64,000 nucleotides of DNA from contig JAULBX010011099.1 in the NCBI GenBank assembly GCA_032358255.1, forward strand, positions 744,001 to 808,000, in the 5' to 3' direction. Shown here piece after piece: positions 63,795-64,000 of the stretch. A program made the translations under genes and the position numbers. Within the stretch, counting starts at the first letter, position 1. Each line of letters opens with the position of its first letter. This stretch comes from Heterotrichella gracilis. Taxonomy: Eukaryota > Sar > Xanthophyceae > Tribonematales > Xanthonemataceae. Below the pieces are notes generated by a model. It had not been told where the DNA came from. It saw only the letters and a list, made by a program, of their open reading frames with translations, and did no database searches.

Positions 63795-64000
63795 TTATTC
63801 TTTGTAGATTTTAAATGTTGAAATAGGAGTTTTATTTGTATTTGATAATTTCACATAATAAATTCCCTTGGCTAAATGTGTAAGTGAGATGTTACTTTTT
63901 CCTTTTATATTCTCTTCTAAAATCAATTGCCCAACAGAATTGTAAATCAATAAACGATCAAAATTCTTTTGTTTAAAATTTAAAATTTCGTTTACCGGAT
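63795..64000 (-). CDS. T9SS cargo protein, C-terminal end (cut by window edge)
   Basis: About 68 residues, ending with the stop TAA at 63795-63797; the rest lies beyond the window. The visible part begins NPVNEILNF and contains LIYNSVGQLILEENIKG and HLAKGIYYVKLSNTN before the final KIYKE, the full pattern of a type A T9SS sorting domain. The passenger domains are unknown. Convergent with the potassium channel; the 129-base gap has no clear hairpin. Confidence 0.85.
   Translation of the reverse strand, partial: PVNEILNFKQKNFDRLLIYNSVGQLILEENIKGKSNISLTHLAKGIYYVKLSNTNKTPISTFKIYKE

Overview
The window reads as a chromosome segment of a low-GC member of the Bacteroidota, most like a Flavobacteriales-type organism. 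The grounds are: C-terminal type IX secretion (T9SS) sorting domains on three proteins, SprB-type repeats, transketolase split into two genes, LytS/LytTR signalling, Bacteroidota -7 promoter boxes (TAnnTTTG) upstream of several genes, weak ribosome-binding sites and many inferred TTG starts. No phage, insertion sequence, CRISPR array, rRNA or tRNA was recognised.

Layout. 1-7.1 kb (minus strand): a cut-off secreted protein, a TPR protein, pgeF-pyk, and the two transketolase halves separated by a von Willebrand A protein. 7.3-18 kb (plus): ychF, an AIM24-family gene, then topoisomerase IV parE and parC, with three envelope genes (two LPP20-like, one TPR lipoprotein) between them. 18-28 kb is mixed: a lipoprotein, an acyltransferase, GAPDH, a four-gene LiaF-like/DUF4288/LytS/LytTR operon, pyrophosphatase, and a toxin-antitoxin pair followed by a second copy of the pyrophosphatase gene end. 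28-46.6 kb is a surface-glycan locus: galE, seven probable glycosyltransferases, six methyltransferases (three FkbM-like, two class I, one TylF-like), an asparagine synthase, a polytopic membrane protein, a membrane-anchored transglutaminase-like protein and a Wzt-type ABC ATPase. 46.9-64 kb carries a 1468-residue repeat protein secreted by T9SS, a lipoprotein, uvrC, an M16 peptidase, a LolA-like protein, hppD, a LamG/PKD T9SS protein, rimO, a potassium channel and the C-terminal end of another T9SS protein.

How the parts fit. The glycan locus probably builds a heavily methylated polysaccharide exported by an ABC system whose permease lies elsewhere. Such a glycan could be the surface anchor for T9SS cargo, but that is inference. 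The remaining genes are central metabolism (pyk, transketolase, gap, ppa, hppD), DNA topology and repair, translation-related (ychF, rimO) and envelope housekeeping.

The most unusual signals are not whole new gene systems. They are (1) the toxin-antitoxin cassette bracketed by a 74-bp direct repeat of the ppa 3' end, (2) several families of palindromic or quasi-periodic intergenic elements that sit directly at stop codons and sometimes supply the last codons of genes, and (3) the methyltransferase-rich glycan locus with an orphan Wzt ATPase. All family names come from motifs read by eye; no database search was run.
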